A stretch of DNA of 64,000 bases from an uncultured Bacteroidota bacterium (GCA_903819975.1 CAIJFI010000004.1:248001-312000); one strand, 5' to 3'; numbered from the stretch's first letter, positions 37,315-46,112 are shown. Translations and numbers: made by a program. Notes: generated from the sequence alone by a model not told the origin.

Positions 37315-38511
37315 TTACTTAGTAATTACTTTTCCTGTCACTTTATATTTAAAAATACCAGTACCAGCAGTACCGTATTTCCATACATCTGGGATATTTG
37401 GATCAGAAAAATACCAAGCTTTAATTAACGCAATTTCGTTTGGTTTTATACCACCATCTTGGTTAGCCATACCGCCAGAATTTGAAGTAACCCATACACC
37501 TGTTCTTGGGTTAGCCATTAAAATAGTAGAGTCAACTCTTAAAACAATTACGCTAGTACCATTTAAAAAGTCACCTTTTACATAGTAAGCTTTTCTAGAA
37601 GTAGGATCGGTATAAGCTATAGCTGTATTACTTCTAACACCTTTTGGATAATTGATATCAAAAATAATGTCATCATAATCATTTAATGGGCCACGTACAC
37701 TTGCAGCGGCAACCGGAGTAGAGAAAGTTTTATATGGTCTAAAACTTGCATTAGCTAATGTGTCAGCATAGAATTTTCTTACACTATCCTTATATTCTTT
37801 TAATATAGTGTTACGTAATGTAGTATTGTTAAGTTGTAGATATGAACTTACAGCACCTGTAGTAAGGCTAGTAGTTGTCCAAACAGCTGTATCAGCAACA
37901 ACTAATCCAGGTATTAAATTTTTTCTAGCCCAAACGCCAGTACTTGTTGCTTCGTTATGACAGTTACCAGAAGTACAACCAGAACTAATTATAGAAACGG
38001 CTGCTGGTCTAAAGTCGTTTGCGTCTGGTCTTTCTTTGGCGCCGTTTAAAATCCAGTTGTAAACAATTGCTTTATCAGCAACGGCTACATCAGTACCTGA
38101 AGTTATAGGAGGCATTGCTTTATTAAAGTCGTTGGTAGTCATAGAAACCCACAACTTGCTAGCTGCTGGGTTACCAGGAGTAACATACTTCATGATATCT
38201 GCGTAAGTATTTAATTTAGGACTAATTGGGCCGCCATGACAATTAGTAGTATTACAACTTTCAGTTACAACATCTTGTATACCTCTAAAAGTGATACTAT
38301 CATTTTTTGTTGGCGTGGAATTTGCAAAAGCAAATAAGTTATTAGTGTAAAAAGATGAATAAAGGGTGCTATCTGCATTGCCCTTAAATGATCTGTCAAG
38401 ACCAGTAATAACTGCATTACTATCCTCTTTCTTACATTGAATAGAGAATGTGGTAATTGTTACCCCAACTAAAAAAAGCGTGATCAGTTTGACCAAAGAT
38501 ACTTTTCTCAT
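37315..38511 (-). CDS. Cytochrome c-like lipoprotein with two CX4CH motifs
   Basis: The 398-residue protein has an N-terminal membrane/lipoprotein signal ending SIQCKK. It carries ESCNTTNCHGG (C86, C91, H92) and SGCTSGNCHN (C179, C184, H185), both CX4CH, a heme-attachment spacing known from Desulfovibrio cytochrome c3. The module end VYNWILNGAKER resembles the one in the neighbouring 205-residue protein, so the two share repeated cytochrome modules. The C-terminal half (about 220-398) lacks such motifs and looks beta-rich. It leads a three-gene operon with that protein and the DUF5777 barrel, divergent from the NrfD operon. Confidence 0.75.
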   Translation of the reverse strand: MRKVSLVKLITLFLVGVTITTFSIQCKKEDSNAVITGLDRSFKGNADSTLYSSFYTNNLFAFANSTPTKNDSITFRGIQDVVTESCNTTNCHGGPISPKLNTYADIMKYVTPGNPAASKLWVSMTTNDFNKAMPPITSGTDVAVADKAIVYNWILNGAKERPDANDFRPAAVSIISSGCTSGNCHNEATSTGVWARKNLIPGLVVADTAVWTTTSLTTGAVSSYLQLNNTTLRNTILKEYKDSVRKFYADTLANASFRPYKTFSTPVAAASVRGPLNDYDDIIFDINYPKGVRSNTAIAYTDPTSRKAYYVKGDFLNGTSVIVLRVDSTILMANPRTGVWVTSNSGGMANQDGGIKPNEIALIKAWYFSDPNIPDVWKYGTAGTGIFKYKVTGKVITK

Positions 38512-38683
38512 AAATTGATTATTTAACTTGTTAAAGAAATAGAACAGAGGAAAATCTCAACATATCTTGTAAAATCTACTCTCGAAATCCTCTTCTAACT
38601 AAAGACTTAATGTCTTTTTCCAAGTGCAAATCTAGTCACGCATTATACCCTCAATTATGATGCTTATCAGAAAATACAATGAG

Positions 38684-38704
38684 AATTGTCATGAAATTGT
38701 CATG
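38684..38704. promoter_or_regulatory. Tandem 10-bp repeat between divergent cytochrome operons
   Basis: AATTGTCATG occurs at 38684-38693 and again at 38695-38704, an 11-bp period that places both on one DNA face. It lies in the 292-bp gap between the divergent operons and about 100 bp before the plus-strand cytochrome gene, a good position for a shared regulator site. Confidence 0.4.
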
Positions 38705-38803
38705 TTTTTAAACAACTGATGAAACTCATATTTTTCGCTGATTACCATCATTAATAAGAAAGCGCTTAAATTTTAACCTTTGTGTCATCAAAATCAAATA
38801 CAA

Positions 38804-39202
38804 ATGAAAAAATTATCTGTTTTATCTCTAATCGTTGTTTTTATTACAACAGCAAGTTTTACATTATTACAAACAAAGCCATGGAATGTTCCTGCCGACA
38901 AAGCAAAAGCAGCTAACCCTGTTAAAACAAGTGCGGCATCAGTGTCTGAAGGAAAAGCATTGTGGAGCACACATTGTGCATCTTGTCATGGGAAAGGTGG
39001 TTTAGGTGATGGCGCAAAAGCTACAACATTAAACACTGCTCCTCCAGATTTCAGCAAAGCGGCATTTCAAGGACAAACCGATGGTTCATTGTTCTATAAA
39101 ACTTCAGAAGGAAGAGGAGATATGCCAAGTTTCAAAAAGAAAATTGCAGATCAAGACGACATCTGGAATTTAGTAAACTTTATGCGTAGCTTAAAGAAAT
39201 AG
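38804..39202 (+). CDS. Monoheme cytochrome c (exported)
   Basis: The product is 132 residues from the ATG at 38804; the ORF's TTG at 38780 is not credible. An N-terminal hydrophobic segment serves as signal or anchor. A class I cytochrome c domain follows, with THCASCHGKGGLGDG (C58, C61, H62) and a probable axial Met in GDMPSFKKKI (M107). The ending IWNLVNFMRSLKK is the usual C-terminal helix. It is the likely soluble or membrane-tethered electron acceptor for the Fe-S/NrfD proteins encoded next, although a terminator hairpin separates it from them and may set its expression higher. Confidence 0.93.
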   Translation: MKKLSVLSLIVVFITTASFTLLQTKPWNVPADKAKAANPVKTSAASVSEGKALWSTHCASCHGKGGLGDGAKATTLNTAPPDFSKAAFQGQTDGSLFYKTSEGRGDMPSFKKKIADQDDIWNLVNFMRSLKK

Positions 39203-39212
39203 TTCAATTTCA

Positions 39213-39244
39213 AATAATAAGCCTCGGTATCGAGGCTTATTATT
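39213..39244 (+). terminator. Terminator or attenuator after the cytochrome c gene
   Basis: A 14-bp stem (AATAATAAGCCTCG/CGAGGCTTATTATT) with a GTAT loop and a following T run lies 25 bp before the small Tat-protein gene, so read-through or a second promoter is needed for the NrfD operon. Confidence 0.82.
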
Positions 39245-39268
39245 TTTTAATCTCATTCAATTTATTTT

Positions 39269-39541
39269 ATGAATACAGAAAACGGCTCAACTAACGAAAC
39301 TAATACGCGTAGAAAACTACTTGCGGGATTGGGCGCGCTTAGTTTGTTTCCTATTTTAAAGTTTGGTCTTTTGGCGAAGAAAAAGGACGTAATAAGTTGC
39401 GCACCTGATACCAAAAATCAAACAATGAAAATGTTAACTCAGGATGGCAGACTAGTAGAGGTTGACATGTCCAAAATTAAAGGGACAAAAGAAAAAATAT
39501 CAAATAAGCAATTACAAGATTGGGTTAAAAAAGAATTGTAA
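39269..39541 (+). CDS. Small Tat-signal protein of the NrfD locus
   Basis: The 90-residue protein has a twin-arginine motif (NTRRKLLAGLGALS) and then a short mature part with one cysteine (ISCAPDT). The segment MKMLTQDGRLVEVDMSK closely resembles VKLLSVDGEIIEVDKAF in the next protein, so the two share a small domain. Tat export normally carries folded, cofactor-bearing proteins. This one has no visible cofactor site of its own and may ride with, or tether, the Fe-S subunit 16 bp downstream. I do not recognise a named family. Confidence 0.75.
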   Translation: MNTENGSTNETNTRRKLLAGLGALSLFPILKFGLLAKKKDVISCAPDTKNQTMKMLTQDGRLVEVDMSKIKGTKEKISNKQLQDWVKKEL

Positions 39542-39557
39542 TTAAAAAAGTATTATA

Positions 39558-40472
39558 ATGAATACGAAAGAAAATTCAAGAAGGGAATTCCTAGCTACTA
39601 CATTACTTGCTGGTGCTGCGTTAGCGGGTTGTGGCGGAAATCCATTTACTCCTGACGAAGTAACAGACGTTAAGCCTTCTGGCGAAATGGTAAAATTATT
39701 GTCAGTAGACGGAGAAATTATCGAAGTAGACAAGGCTTTCTTAAAGCCAGTTCCTGAAATGCCACCTGTACCAAATTCAGAGGCTAGAGTAGGTATTCCA
39801 GGGAAGAAATTTGCAATGGTAATTGATTTGTCTAGATGCAAAAGTGTAAAAAAATGTCAGTCAGCTTGTAATCATATGCACCATATACATCCAGGTCAAA
39901 ACTGGATTAAAGTGTATCCAATGCAAGAGTCTGAAAAGACTGCTCCTTATTGGCAACCTACAACTTGTATGCATTGCGATGAACCACCATGTGTGAAAGT
40001 TTGTCCAGTAGATGCAACATTTAAAAGAAAAGATGGTATTGTATTAATTGATAGTGATCGTTGCGTAGGATGTCGTTTTTGTATGGCAGCTTGTCCATAT
40101 TCTTCAAGGGTGTTTAACTGGGAAGAGCCACAAATTGAAAAAGAAATTGCAGACAAGCCATATTCGTGTGAAACAAGCGTTCCTCAAAAGAAGGGTACTG
40201 TTGGAAAATGTGATTTCTGTCCAGATATGGTTCGCCAAGGTGGTTTACCACATTGCGTTTCAGCATGTCCTAACGGAGTATTCTTCTTTGGAGATATATT
40301 AGAAGACTCTGTAACTAATGGATCCGAAACATTCCGTTTTAGTGAATTAATAAAGGATAAATCTGGTTATAGATTAATGGAAGATTTGGGAACTAAACCA
40401 AGTGTTTATTACCTACCACCAGTAAACAGAAATTTCCCTTTTGAAAATTCTGAAGAAAAGGAAAAAGCATAG
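39558..40472 (+). CDS. Tat-exported PsrB/DmsB-like Fe-S protein
   Basis: The 304-residue protein has a Tat signal NSRREFLATT leading to a lipobox-like LAGC. It has four cysteine groups: RCKSVKKCQSAC (about 94-105), TCMHCDEPPCVKVCP, DRCVGCRFCMAACP and KCDFCPDM with PHCVSACP. This is the dicluster layout of polysulfide/DMSO reductase electron-transfer subunits. In the first group the second cysteine of CxxCxxCxxxC is Val (C-K-S-V-K-K-C), so one cluster may be [3Fe-4S]. Its partner is the NrfD protein 29 bp downstream. No molybdopterin subunit is encoded, so it probably passes electrons between NrfD and a cytochrome. Confidence 0.93.
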   Translation: MNTKENSRREFLATTLLAGAALAGCGGNPFTPDEVTDVKPSGEMVKLLSVDGEIIEVDKAFLKPVPEMPPVPNSEARVGIPGKKFAMVIDLSRCKSVKKCQSACNHMHHIHPGQNWIKVYPMQESEKTAPYWQPTTCMHCDEPPCVKVCPVDATFKRKDGIVLIDSDRCVGCRFCMAACPYSSRVFNWEEPQIEKEIADKPYSCETSVPQKKGTVGKCDFCPDMVRQGGLPHCVSACPNGVFFFGDILEDSVTNGSETFRFSELIKDKSGYRLMEDLGTKPSVYYLPPVNRNFPFENSEEKEKA

Positions 40473-40501
40473 GCTTTCCCCTGATAATTAAAAAATATAA
40501 C

Positions 40502-41809
40502 ATGGAAAAACTAGCAGAAAATAAAATTATTGAAGACCTATTACCACAGAAATTTGGTAAGCAAGGACAAATTTGGGTAATAAGTTTATTAGCCGTTTGT
40601 GCTTTAGGGTTTTATGCATATTGCAGACAATTGTATTATGGATTGGAAGTAACTGCCTTAAGAGATTATGCTTCTTGGGGAATATATATTTCCAACTTTG
40701 TATTTTTTGTAGCAATAAGTTTGGTGGGATCTTTAATTACTGCAGTGTTGCGTTTAACCGACGTACATTGGAGTACACCATTAACCAGAATTGCCGAAAT
40801 TATAGCAGTTTCCGCTATCTCTTTTGCAGGGTTAATTATCATAGTAGATATGGGACGTCCCGATCGCTTTTACAACTTGTTCACACATGGTAGATTACAA
40901 TCTCCAATTATTTGGGATGTAATTGTAATCACTACTTATTTATTTATAAGTTTATTGTTGTTGTATTTCCCATTATTACCAGATTTAAAAATCATGATTG
41001 GTTATAAAGAACGTAATGGAAAATATTTACAAAAGCTATATGAGTTCTTAGGCTCTTTTTGGAAAAATAAACCGGAACAATTTAAAATCACCGATAAGGC
41101 GATTAACATTTTGTCTGTAACTATTATCCCTGTTGCCTTTGCTATTCACACTGTTACATCTTGGTTATTTGCAACAACCTATCGCCCAGGTTGGGACAGT
41201 ACTAACTTTGGGGCTTACTTTATTTCAGGTGCATTTTTAGTTGGAGCTGGCGGTGTGTTAATTGCAATGTATGTATTCAGAACACACTATAAGTTAGAAA
41301 AATATATAACCGACGACCATTTTAATAAAATGGGAAAAATTGTGGTATTGCTAGCATTAGTGTATTTGTATTTTAATATTAATGAATTCTTGGTGCCTGC
41401 ATTCAAAATGAAAAAGGCCGAAGAAGAACATTTAATGGGGTTATTTACTGGCGAGTTCTCTCCTATATTTTGGTTTGCAATTTCTGCATCTATGTTAGTG
41501 CCAATTTTAATTCTAGTAACTAAAAAAGGAAGAACACCAAAATGGGCATTTTTTGCAGGTATCTTGGTTGTGGTAGGTTCTTGGTTTAAACGTTTCTTAA
41601 TTGTTACACCTACCTTATTACATCCATTCTTACCTATGCATGATGTTCCAAAAAATTACATGCATTATTTCCCAACTTGGGAAGAGTGGGCCATTGCAGG
41701 CGGGTCCTTAGCAGGAGCATTATTAGTAATAACATTCTTTGCTAGAATATTCCCTATTATCCCTATTCATGAAACCATAATTGAAACTGAGAGCCATGAG
41801 AAAGCATAA
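40502..41809 (+). CDS. NrfD/PsrC family quinone-interacting membrane subunit
   Basis: The 435-residue protein has about nine or ten membrane helices, with NrfD-like segments YCRQLYYGLEVTALRDYASW, LRLTDVHWSTPLTR, IIIVDMGRPDRFYNLF and IPVAFAIHTVTSWLFATTYR. The conserved Asp/Arg/His residues in these helices form the quinone site in PsrC and in ActC of alternative complex III. It exchanges electrons between membrane quinol and the Fe-S subunit encoded just upstream. Its stop overlaps the start of the next gene by 14 bp. Confidence 0.94.
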   Translation: MEKLAENKIIEDLLPQKFGKQGQIWVISLLAVCALGFYAYCRQLYYGLEVTALRDYASWGIYISNFVFFVAISLVGSLITAVLRLTDVHWSTPLTRIAEIIAVSAISFAGLIIIVDMGRPDRFYNLFTHGRLQSPIIWDVIVITTYLFISLLLLYFPLLPDLKIMIGYKERNGKYLQKLYEFLGSFWKNKPEQFKITDKAINILSVTIIPVAFAIHTVTSWLFATTYRPGWDSTNFGAYFISGAFLVGAGGVLIAMYVFRTHYKLEKYITDDHFNKMGKIVVLLALVYLYFNINEFLVPAFKMKKAEEEHLMGLFTGEFSPIFWFAISASMLVPILILVTKKGRTPKWAFFAGILVVVGSWFKRFLIVTPTLLHPFLPMHDVPKNYMHYFPTWEEWAIAGGSLAGALLVITFFARIFPIIPIHETIIETESHEKA

Positions 41810-42671
41810 AATAATTCAAGTACTTGTCCTAGTCATTGCACTAGTGCCAAGTCTTTTAATGGCACAGGCCGTTGAAAAAAATAGTTTATCATTAAATCTT
41901 AAGTATTATAATGACAACAACATTACGCATCACTTACTGGTTCAAGCAAAGTCTAAAATAGATGGTAAATTTCAGCAGATTCCAAATATTCCTGTTGAGT
42001 TTTATATTACTACCGACGCCGATAAAGCAAATTTATTAGGTAAGGGCATAACAAATGGCAAAGGAGAAGCATTGATTGAAATTCCTCCAACTGCGAAAAT
42101 GGAATGGCTAAAGTCGCCTAACCAAACATTTGTAGTTACTGCCGCTGCTACTAAAAACTTTGATGACGCAAAAGGAGAGTTAGCAATTACAAAAGCTAAA
42201 TTAAAAATAGATACTGCCGAAGGCCGAATGATAACTGCTAAGATTGTAGCATTAGTGGATACAACTTGGAAGCCAATTGCTGCTGTTGATGTGATTGTTG
42301 GTGTAAGACGTTTAGGCGGTATTTTAAATGCCAATGAAACACAAACCTATCCTACTGACTCAGCAACAGGAGGTGTTACTGCCGAATTTAAAAGAGATAG
42401 TATTCCAGGTGATCAAAAAGGTAATATCGTTTTGGTTGCAAGCGTAGTTGACAATGAGACTTATGGTAATTTAACTGCAGAAATGGTGGTGCCTTGGGGA
42501 AAGAAATCGGTTTATATGACCAATTTTGATCACCGTACATTGTTTGCACGAAGAGGACACTCTCCATTTTGGTTAGAAATCCTTGCATATACAATTGTAG
42601 TGGGTGTTTGGTCTGTAATTATATTCTTATTGGTACAAATTAAAAATATTAAAAAGTTGGGTGTTGAATAG
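41796..42671 (+). CDS. Membrane-anchored Ig-like protein of the NrfD complex
   Basis: The product is 291 residues from the ATG at 41796; the ORF begins at a TTG. It has an N-terminal signal peptide ending LMAQ and a periplasmic part of two Ig-like beta-sandwiches (VEFYITTDADKANLLGKGIT with GKGEALIEIP; then IAAVDVIVGVRRLGG with GGVTAEFKRD). A C-terminal membrane helix follows (LEILAYTIVVGVWSVIIFLL) with a short positively charged tail. Translational overlap with NrfD and position last in the operon suggest a structural or docking subunit, perhaps for the periplasmic cytochrome. I recognise no named family. Confidence 0.78.
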   Translation: MRKHKIIQVLVLVIALVPSLLMAQAVEKNSLSLNLKYYNDNNITHHLLVQAKSKIDGKFQQIPNIPVEFYITTDADKANLLGKGITNGKGEALIEIPPTAKMEWLKSPNQTFVVTAAATKNFDDAKGELAITKAKLKIDTAEGRMITAKIVALVDTTWKPIAAVDVIVGVRRLGGILNANETQTYPTDSATGGVTAEFKRDSIPGDQKGNIVLVASVVDNETYGNLTAEMVVPWGKKSVYMTNFDHRTLFARRGHSPFWLEILAYTIVVGVWSVIIFLLVQIKNIKKLGVE

Positions 42672-42696
42672 AACAGATGTTTGATGTTTTGATAAA

Positions 42697-42724
42697 GAAA
42701 AGGCACTCATATGAGTGCCTTTTC
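42697..42724 (+). terminator. Terminator of the NrfD operon
   Basis: A 28-bp perfect palindrome (GAAAAGGCACTCAT/ATGAGTGCCTTTTC) followed by TTTT lies 25 bp after the last gene. Confidence 0.88.
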
Positions 42725-42784
42725 GATTTTATAACTATTTTGTATAGTAGATAGCCTTAAATTTAGGAACTAAACTAACAAAAT

Positions 42785-44491
42785 ATGCCACAAGGACTTC
42801 AGACTTATGACTACTTAGTATTTGTACTTTACTTTATATTGATTGCGAGTTACGGATTTTGGATCTACAATCGTAAAAAAACAGCTACCACTAATACAAC
42901 CGATTTTTTCTTGGCAGAGGGGCAATTAACTTGGTGGGCAATTGGCGCCTCATTAATTGCTTCTAATATTTCGGCAGAGCAATTTATTGGAATGAGTGGT
43001 AATGGATTTAGGTTAGGCTTAGCAATATCGGCATATGAGTGGCTAGCGGCAATATCATTAGTTGTGGTGGGTGTGTTTTTCATGCCAGTGTATTTAAAGA
43101 ATAAAATTTACACTATGCCGCAGTTTTTAAAAACTAGGTATAATGAAACAGTGGCAATGATGATGGCAATTTTTTGGTTGTTCTTATACATTTTTGTGAA
43201 TCTTACTTCTATTTTATACCTAGGATCTATTGCTATCAATAATTTAACTGGAGGCGCTAACTTCCATTTAATTATGATTGGATTGGCCGTGTTTGCATTA
43301 TTTATCACATTGGGTGGCATGAAGGTGATTGGTTATACCGATGTAATACAAGTATTAGTATTAACAGTGGGCGGCTTAATCACTTCCTATATTGCATTAA
43401 CAGTAGTCGGAGAAAAATTTGGTTTTGGTAAAGATGCAATTGCAGGATTGAATCACTTAATTAAAGTGGCACCGGATCATTTTAAAATGATTTTTGATAA
43501 ACCTGGTAAAGGTGCAACACAAAAACAAATAGACGATTATTCATCACTACCAGGGCTTGCGATGATGGCAGCTGGAATGTGGATTGCTAATTTAAATTAT
43601 TGGGGTTGTAATCAATATATTACACAAAGAGCGTTAGGCGCAGATTTAAAAACTGCTAGATCGGGAATTTTCTTTGCAGCGATGTTAAAATTATTGATGC
43701 CTTTGTTGGTTGTGATTCCAGGTATTGCAGCTTATGTATTATACCAAAACGGAGCGCTTCACCAAGAGATGTTATCAAATGGAGTATTGAATCAGGATAA
43801 CGCCTATTCCTCGGTGATTGGATTTTTGCCAATTGGCTTAAAAGGCTTGTCTATGGCAGCTTTGACAGCTGCTATTGTTGCTTCATTGGCGGGTAAAGCA
43901 AATAGCATTTCAACTATTTATTCGCTAGATATTTATAAGAAATACGTGAATAAAAATGCTACAGATAAAAGAACGGTTTCAACAGGTCGAATCATGATTG
44001 TCATTTCACTAATCATTGCAATCATAATAAATTGGAACGACACTTTGGGTATTGGAGGCAAAGGTGGTTTTGAGTTCATTCAAAAATATACGGGTTATAT
44101 TTCTCCTGCTATTTTTCCAGTATTTTTATTAGGATTCTTTTGGAAAAAGACAACTTCAAAAGCAGCAATATCTGGTATTATTTTGGGATTAGTTTTAGCA
44201 ATCCTTTTTGATAAGTTCTTACCAAGCATGTTAGGCCATGAAACTATATTATATACCGCATTACCAAACGGACATGGTGGATTTGAAATTCCCTATTTAA
44301 TTCAAATGGGCTGGGTGTTTGTATTTACATGTATTATTATTATAGGCATTAGTTTGATTGATGTAAGTGGACAAACTCATGACAACTCATTGCAAGAGGA
44401 CAATGCAAAATATAAATTAACTAATGCTCATATTGCAATGATTGTTACTATTTTAATAATTGTGGCTGGTTTGTATATTCGTTTTTGGTAA
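42785..44491 (+). CDS. Sodium:solute symporter (SSS/SLC5 family)
   Basis: The 568-residue protein has about 14 membrane helices. SSS features are DYLVFVLYFILIASYGFWIYN, TTDFFLAEGQLTWWAIGASLIASNIS (sodium-site region) and the AQRALGA-like block YITQRALGADLKTARSG. The helix AALTAAIVASLAGKANSIST matches the SGLT signature. It is closest in style to vSGLT-like transporters. As the first gene of a D-aminoacylase/epimerase operon, its substrate may be an N-acyl amino acid, muropeptide or amino sugar rather than glucose. Confidence 0.93.
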   Translation: MPQGLQTYDYLVFVLYFILIASYGFWIYNRKKTATTNTTDFFLAEGQLTWWAIGASLIASNISAEQFIGMSGNGFRLGLAISAYEWLAAISLVVVGVFFMPVYLKNKIYTMPQFLKTRYNETVAMMMAIFWLFLYIFVNLTSILYLGSIAINNLTGGANFHLIMIGLAVFALFITLGGMKVIGYTDVIQVLVLTVGGLITSYIALTVVGEKFGFGKDAIAGLNHLIKVAPDHFKMIFDKPGKGATQKQIDDYSSLPGLAMMAAGMWIANLNYWGCNQYITQRALGADLKTARSGIFFAAMLKLLMPLLVVIPGIAAYVLYQNGALHQEMLSNGVLNQDNAYSSVIGFLPIGLKGLSMAALTAAIVASLAGKANSISTIYSLDIYKKYVNKNATDKRTVSTGRIMIVISLIIAIIINWNDTLGIGGKGGFEFIQKYTGYISPAIFPVFLLGFFWKKTTSKAAISGIILGLVLAILFDKFLPSMLGHETILYTALPNGHGGFEIPYLIQMGWVFVFTCIIIIGISLIDVSGQTHDNSLQEDNAKYKLTNAHIAMIVTILIIVAGLYIRFW

Positions 44492-44501
44492 ATAAAAAAT
44501 T

Positions 44502-46046
44502 ATGAATAAAAATATTCAAGGCTTATTGGTTATTGCAAGCTTACTATTGCAAGTGAATTTGTATGCACAAAAAAAAGCAATAGTTTCTACGATATTAAAA
44601 AGTACATTAATATCAAATGTGCAAATCATTGACGGAACTGGTTCAATACCAATAAATGGTTCTGTTAGATTTGAAGGTGATAAAATTGTAGCTATTGGAA
44701 ATATTAAGCCAATTGTAGGAGAAAAAATTATAGATGGAAAAGGTTTAGTATTAGCACCTGGGTTTATAGATGCGCATAGCCATCACTTAGGAGACTTGCA
44801 AAAAAATCCAAATGGATTATCTACTTCTAATCAGGGCATCACTACAGTTGTTATTGGACAAGATGGCGAAAGTTATCCGATGGATTCATTGGTGCTAGAT
44901 ATGCGAACAAAGCCCGTGGTAGCTAATATTGCTAGCTATACGGGGCATTCAAGTTTAAGAGAAGAGGTAATGGGCGAAAAAAATTTATTTAGAAATGCCA
45001 CACAAGCAGAAGTGGATAAAATGAAATTGATTTTAAAATCTGAATTAGATAAAGGCTCTTTGGGTTTGTCTACAGGATTAGAATATGAACAAGCATTTTA
45101 TTCAAATAGGGATGAAGTCATCCAACTTGCAAAGATTGCTGCTAGCGAAAAAACGCGTTATATAAGTCATATCAGAAGTGAGGATGTGACAATGGCTGAT
45201 GCCTTAGACGAAATTATTCAAATAGGTAAGATTACGAAAATGCCTGTACAAATTTCGCATATCAAGTTGGCTAAAAAATCTGATTGGGGAACGGCATCTA
45301 ATATATTAGCTCAATTAGAAAAAGCTAGAGCAGAAGGAGTACAAATAACTGCAGACGTTTATCCATATACTTTTTGGAATTCAACATTAAGGGTATTATT
45401 CCCTGCGCGTGATTATACTAATTTGGCAAGTGCACAATTAGCGGTTACGCAATTATTTGATCCATCTGAATCTTATATAGTACAATATGCACCTCATCCA
45501 AGTTATGTTGGTAAAACGGTTTCAATAATTGCTAAAGAAAGAAAGGAATCAGAAGCACAAGCATTAATGAGTTTGGTTGCTATTGCTGCAGATTTTAAAG
45601 AAAAGAACCCAGGATATAAAGGAAGTATTGAGGCAATAGCTGCAAAGTCAATGAACGAAGCTGATGTGGCAAAATTTATAGCATGGCCATACTCTGTGAT
45701 TTGCTCAGATGGCAATGCTGGTGGACATCCTAGAGGTTATGGTTCTTTCACGAGGGTATTAGGTAAATATGTAAGAACAGATAAAGTAATTGAGCTTACC
45801 AATGCAATTCACAAAATGACTGGACAAACAGCTTCGTATTTAGGAATTAAAGAGAGAGGCACAATTGCGATTGGTAATAAGGCGGACTTAGTTTTGTTGA
45901 ACCCAAACACAGTGATTGATCACGCTAATATTGGAAACAGTCATGCCCTTTCTACTGGAATTGAAATGGTATGGGTAAACGGAACACTAATTTATAAAGA
46001 TCAAAAAGCAACTGGCAAACGCCCAGGTGTACTTATAAAACGCTAA
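44502..46046 (+). CDS. Secreted N-acyl-D-amino-acid deacylase (D-aminoacylase)
   Basis: The 514-residue amidohydrolase has a signal peptide ending LYAQ. The metal-binding entry is GFIDAHSHHLGD, with GLSTGLEYEQAF and then ISHIRSED, QISHIKLAKK and ICSDGNAGGHPRGYG. The order of these blocks is that of D-aminoacylases, which cleave N-acyl-D-amino acids to D-amino acid and carboxylate. The signal peptide makes it periplasmic. It starts 10 bp after the symporter gene. Downstream DUF1611 and epimerase genes suggest the product, possibly D-Glu or a D-amino-acid peptide, is converted to the L form in the cytoplasm. Confidence 0.92.
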   Translation: MNKNIQGLLVIASLLLQVNLYAQKKAIVSTILKSTLISNVQIIDGTGSIPINGSVRFEGDKIVAIGNIKPIVGEKIIDGKGLVLAPGFIDAHSHHLGDLQKNPNGLSTSNQGITTVVIGQDGESYPMDSLVLDMRTKPVVANIASYTGHSSLREEVMGEKNLFRNATQAEVDKMKLILKSELDKGSLGLSTGLEYEQAFYSNRDEVIQLAKIAASEKTRYISHIRSEDVTMADALDEIIQIGKITKMPVQISHIKLAKKSDWGTASNILAQLEKARAEGVQITADVYPYTFWNSTLRVLFPARDYTNLASAQLAVTQLFDPSESYIVQYAPHPSYVGKTVSIIAKERKESEAQALMSLVAIAADFKEKNPGYKGSIEAIAAKSMNEADVAKFIAWPYSVICSDGNAGGHPRGYGSFTRVLGKYVRTDKVIELTNAIHKMTGQTASYLGIKERGTIAIGNKADLVLLNPNTVIDHANIGNSHALSTGIEMVWVNGTLIYKDQKATGKRPGVLIKR

Positions 46047-46112
46047 AATCTTTGGTTTAGTTTTTATATCTTTATAAGGATCACTAGTTATTAATAAAAA
46101 CAAGAAGGTTGA

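Noticed and set aside
40573-40893. 106-residue plus-strand ORF inside NrfD
   Set aside because: It is a Cys/Phe/Arg-rich frame shadow wholly within a strongly recognisable membrane protein gene.
41781-41795. TTG start of the Ig-like protein
   Set aside because: The ATG at 41796 gives a normal signal peptide and a short overlap with NrfD.
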